A stretch of DNA of 48,603 bases from Vicinamibacteria bacterium (GTDB taxonomy: Bacteria > Acidobacteriota > Vicinamibacteria > Fen-336). The position numbers and the translations under genes are program-made. The number at the start of each line of letters is the position of its first letter. Position 1 is the stretch's first letter. The stretch is taken from the NCBI GenBank assembly GCA_025994075.1, contig JAMQGV010000015.1, forward strand, positions 109,091 through 157,693. Direction: 5' to 3'. Shown here in pieces: positions 46,298-48,603 of this stretch. A model generated the notes under the pieces. That model saw nothing but the letters and a program-made list of their open reading frames with translations, was not told the origin of the DNA and made no database searches.

Positions 46298-46941
46298 GAG
46301 GCCGCGTCCGGGTCACGCATTCCGCGCTCGGCGAAGAACGCCGCGCGATGGCGGAGGCTCTCTTCCACGGCGAGCTCGTGCGACGCGAAGTCGGCCTCGA
46401 TCTCGGCAGGGTGGCGGGCCGCGTACTGCAGTCCGAGATGCACCTGGGCCATGGTCAGGCTCACCGCGAAGGCGTCCTGCATTTCGTCGGGCCGCTTTCC
46501 CTCGCGCTGGAGTTGAACCAGGTCCATCACCCGGATCCGCGTGTCGTCGATACACGCACGTCCGCCACACACGCCGGTCCGCTTCGTGATCGTCACCGCG
46601 GCCGCGACTGCCGGATCTCCGCGGCACACGTCGACCGCCCGCTTCTCCGCAGTCGCTTCGGCTCGCCGGCGCTCCCGTTCCTCGGCTCCCGTCTCTGGAT
46701 CGAGTTGATCCCAGTGCTCCTGGTAGTGCACCAGCGCGGCGACCACCTGCTCGGGCGAAAGAACCGGGAAGGCCTCGCGAACGAACTCGATCGCGGGCCG
46801 CGCGATCCACGCCGCCACGACCTGGTCGACCCGAATCCCCGTCGCACCGATCGTGGCCGGTCCCGGGCCACTGCCCACCACCTCGCGGGTCGCGGACTGG
46901 TCAGATCGACCTCGCCAGTCTGCCTTGTTGCCCTCGGTCAT
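46294..46941 (-). CDS. Tandem DUF433-like protein, first gene of cassette
   Basis: 215 residues from ATG 46941, with GGGAGC upstream. The frame stays open to 47082 but that extension looks non-coding and enters the insertion sequence edge. Two DUF433-type units are seen. The first is degenerate at about 30-85 ('ATGIRVDQVVAAWIARPAIE', 'FPVLSPEQVVAALVHYQEH'). The second is at about 125-200 ('RTGVCGGRACIDDTRIRVMD', 'FAVSLTMAQVHLGLQYAARHPAEIEADF'), whose quoted parts match the canonical turn and tail. A Glu/Arg-rich linker joins them. No toxin partner. The gap of 110 bases upstream is bordered by the insertion sequence and holds only a weak TGTACAAC promoter-like element. Confidence 0.78.
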   Translation of the reverse strand: MTEGNKADWRGRSDQSATREVVGSGPGPATIGATGIRVDQVVAAWIARPAIEFVREAFPVLSPEQVVAALVHYQEHWDQLDPETGAEERERRRAEATAEKRAVDVCRGDPAVAAAVTITKRTGVCGGRACIDDTRIRVMDLVQLQREGKRPDEMQDAFAVSLTMAQVHLGLQYAARHPAEIEADFASHELAVEESLRHRAAFFAERGMRDPDAAS

Positions 46942-47000
46942 GCGCCCAGCTCCCGACAGCGTTGTACACGTTCCGGCCACCGAGCGCCAGACCGCATTTC

Positions 47001-48436
47001 GTGACTTGGGGCCATCACGGCGGGGCCAGCTCGGGTAGGGTCGAGGGCCCGATGCAGGCCAGCGCTCCCCTCGACCCGTCACGTCTCCGAAGTCTCCGCG
47101 ACGCCGCGAGCCGAGTCGCCCTCCAGGCGCTCCTGGCCGCCCATGACCTGCTCGGGCACGCCACCGGTCGCCACCTACGCGACGCCCGCGCCCAGGACGA
47201 TCCGCTGTGCGCTCTCAGCGCCCGACTGGAGGAGGCCGAACTCAAGGCCCGCCTCGCGTGGGACATCGTCGAGCTGCTCCGTGCGCGGCTCGGCAAGATC
47301 CCGGAAGGCCGGCGGCCCTACTACTCGCCCGCCCAGCGCTTCCGGATTCTCGAACTGAAGCGCCTCCTCGGCTGGACCCGAGCCGAGGCCGCGACCACGT
47401 TCCTCGTCTGCCCCAACACCGTCGGCAACTGGGAGGCCCAGGTTCGGCCCGGAGCCACCACCATCGGCTCCACCGTCAAGCCGGCCCCGCCAGTCGTGCG
47501 CATGAAGGACGCGGTCCGCAGCTTCATCCAGACGCTGAAGCGCCTCGGCTTCGGCTCTGACGAACGTCCTCGCCATGACCCTGGTTCGAGCGGGCTGGAA
47601 GATCTCGGCTCGAACCGTCGGGCGGATTCTGCGGGAACCGCTGCGACCCGAACCGGTCCCTCCAGCAGGGCCGCCTCCGTCCCAGCGTCCGGTCAAGGCC
47701 TCGTTCGTCCACCACGTCTCGATGGCCGACTGCTCGGAGGTCCGCGCCTTCCTCGGGGGAACGTTCCACATGGCGGCCATCTTCGACGCCTTCTCGCGCG
47801 TCCCCCTGGTGATCGGCACGTTCGAGCACCGGCCGGATTCAGTGGACATGAAGGCTCTGTTCCTGAAGGCCGCCGCGAGGTTCGGAAAGCCGAAGTACCT
47901 GATCACCGACCTCGGACCGGAGTTCAAGGGTGCGTTCCGGCACGCCCTCCAGCGCGCCGCCGTCGTCCAGCGCTTCCGGCGCAAGGGCTACGTCGCCGGA
48001 ACGGCCCGCCTCGAGTCGTTCTGGCGAACCCCTCAAGAACGTCGCGGACCTGCGTATCCCCCTCTTCCTGACCCTCGAAGACCTGGAACGCAGGCTCGCC
48101 CCCGCCCTCGCCCAGTACACGTACTTCCGGCCGCACCGAGGCCTCCACGGCGCGACGCCCGCCGAAGCGTTCCTGGGACTCGTCCCCGCGTGCAAGAAGG
48201 CCCGCCGAGCGCCGCGGGGTCGCCCGGGCGAAGGCACGCTCGAAGTCCCGTTCGCGGTTGCCTTCCTCGACGACCCCGAGAAGCGCTTCCCGGTCCTGCT
48301 GCCCGCCGCCGCGTAACCGACAGGACAGGGCCAGTTGCTGTCGCCGCCCCCAGGGTCGCCGGGGCGACGCTCGCCTTTCGTCGAGCCCGCTGTCCCGTCG
48401 TCCAGCCCCGTCACCCCGGCTTGGCCCCAGTCTCAA
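47001..48436 (+). mobile_element. Degenerate insertion sequence with DDE integrase-type transposase
   Basis: It contains the frameshifted transposase 47052-48316. The proposed ends share an imperfect inverted repeat. The left end GTGACTTGGGGCCATCACGG (47001-47020) and the reverse complement of the right end near 48413-48431 both contain TGGGGCCA (47007-47014 and 48422-48429) followed by a GGCGGGG/GCCGGGG stretch. Size about 1.4 kb, normal for IS481/IS3-like elements. No target duplication could be confirmed by eye. It lies upstream of the DUF433 cassette and points away from it. Confidence 0.5.
47052..48316 (+). pseudogene. Integrase-core (IS481/IS3-like) transposase, two frameshifts
   Basis: Frame 1 (47052 to about 47565) encodes an N-terminal helix-turn-helix: 'YYSPAQRFRILELKRLLGW' and 'VCPNTVGNWEAQVRPGAT'. 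An extra base near 47565 shifts to a second frame with 'VRAGWKISARTVGRIL', the DDE core 'AAIFDAFSRVPLVIGTFEH' (first Asp), 'KYLITDLGPEFKGAF' (second Asp) and 'ARLESFWR' (Glu). An extra C in the run at 48029-48032 shifts to a third frame, 'NVADLRIPLFLTLEDLERRL' and 'FRPHRGLHGATPAEAF', ending at TAA 48316. Removing one base at each site restores an unbroken protein of about 420 residues, so decay is recent or these are sequence errors. Start ATG with GAGGG upstream. Confidence 0.88.
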
Positions 48437-48554
48437 GCCGCCTGCCGAGCTGCAGCTCCCTCGGCGGGCTCGCTTGTCGCCGCTCAGACTCCCATTGCCG
48501 GCTAACCGCCTCGCAGGCCAGCGCACGCTTGGAGCCGTTGCGGCGAGCCGCGGA

Positions 48555-48603
48555 CTGGACCGGGCCTTGCCCACCGGTCTGCCAGCAGCAAGGCCCGGTA
48601 CAG
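48555..48603. repeat. Strong inverted repeat at the window end
   Basis: CTGGACCGGGCCTTGC (48555-48570) and GCAAGGCCCGGTACAG (48588-48603) pair over 16 positions with one mismatch around a 17-base loop. No gene is visible in the 287 bases after the transposase stop. It may be the edge of another repeat or mobile element, or a transcription-stop hairpin for a gene beyond the window. Confidence 0.6.

Overview
This is a chromosomal window from a GC-rich (around 70% by eye) Gram-negative-type bacterium. The lipoproteins, an outer-membrane barrel and O-antigen or exopolysaccharide genes indicate an outer membrane. DUF1844 and DUF4388 (PATAN) proteins, a split methylmalonyl-CoA mutase, a coaX-birA-nadC-valS block and a response regulator with a long Ala/Pro/Glu linker together suggest Acidobacteriota (possibly Thermoanaerobaculia). 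That placement is inferred from gene content and was not tested by any search.

Layout. 1-5040 (+): the end of an ABC exporter permease, ispG, and a membrane protein fused to a spermidine-synthase-like domain. 5042-7797 (-): gmd, preceded by a 415-base non-coding stretch, then an NtrC-family sigma-54 activator. That stretch holds a near-consensus sigma-54 promoter, an upstream inverted repeat, a terminator-like hairpin and a separate sigma-70 promoter for gmd. I read it as a sigma-54-dependent small RNA gene of about 156 nt next to its likely activator. 7860-8342 (+): a small lipoprotein. 8352-14375 (-): a nitrate/sulfonate-type ABC permease and ATPase, a free-standing ATPase-associated domain, an S41 protease and a HEAT-repeat lipo/periplasmic protein. 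14444-15547: an outer-membrane barrel and the divergent tRNA-Cys and tRNA-Gly genes.

15584-33858 (-) is one run of sixteen co-directional genes with little or no spacing: valS, nadC-like, birA, coaX, a hypothetical gene, rlmD-like, comEC, DUF1844, a TPR/zinc-ribbon membrane protein, a DUF4388 protein, ribF, a STAS/anti-sigma-kinase/SpoIIE-phosphatase partner-switching module, cysS and yraN. 33962-37691 (-): a response regulator and a split methylmalonyl-CoA mutase. 37733-38312 (-): a RelE/PHD-type toxin-antitoxin pair. 38343-44372: a surface polysaccharide island with two glycosyltransferases, an acyltransferase, a flippase-like protein, a polysaccharide deacetylase and a lipoprotein. 44419-45012: a LON-domain protein. 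45088-46941 (-): a four-gene cassette in which all three junctions are 4-base overlaps. Three genes carry DUF433-type domains and the fourth encodes a coiled coil. 47001-48436: a degenerate insertion sequence with a twice-frameshifted DDE transposase. A strong inverted repeat lies at the window end.

Translation in this genome relies heavily on 4-base NTGA stop/start overlaps. Fifteen are visible, using ATG, GTG, TTG and apparently CTG starts. The main candidates for something undescribed are the sigma-54 small RNA locus, the DUF433 cassette, and the NadC paralogue that has lost most of its catalytic residues.
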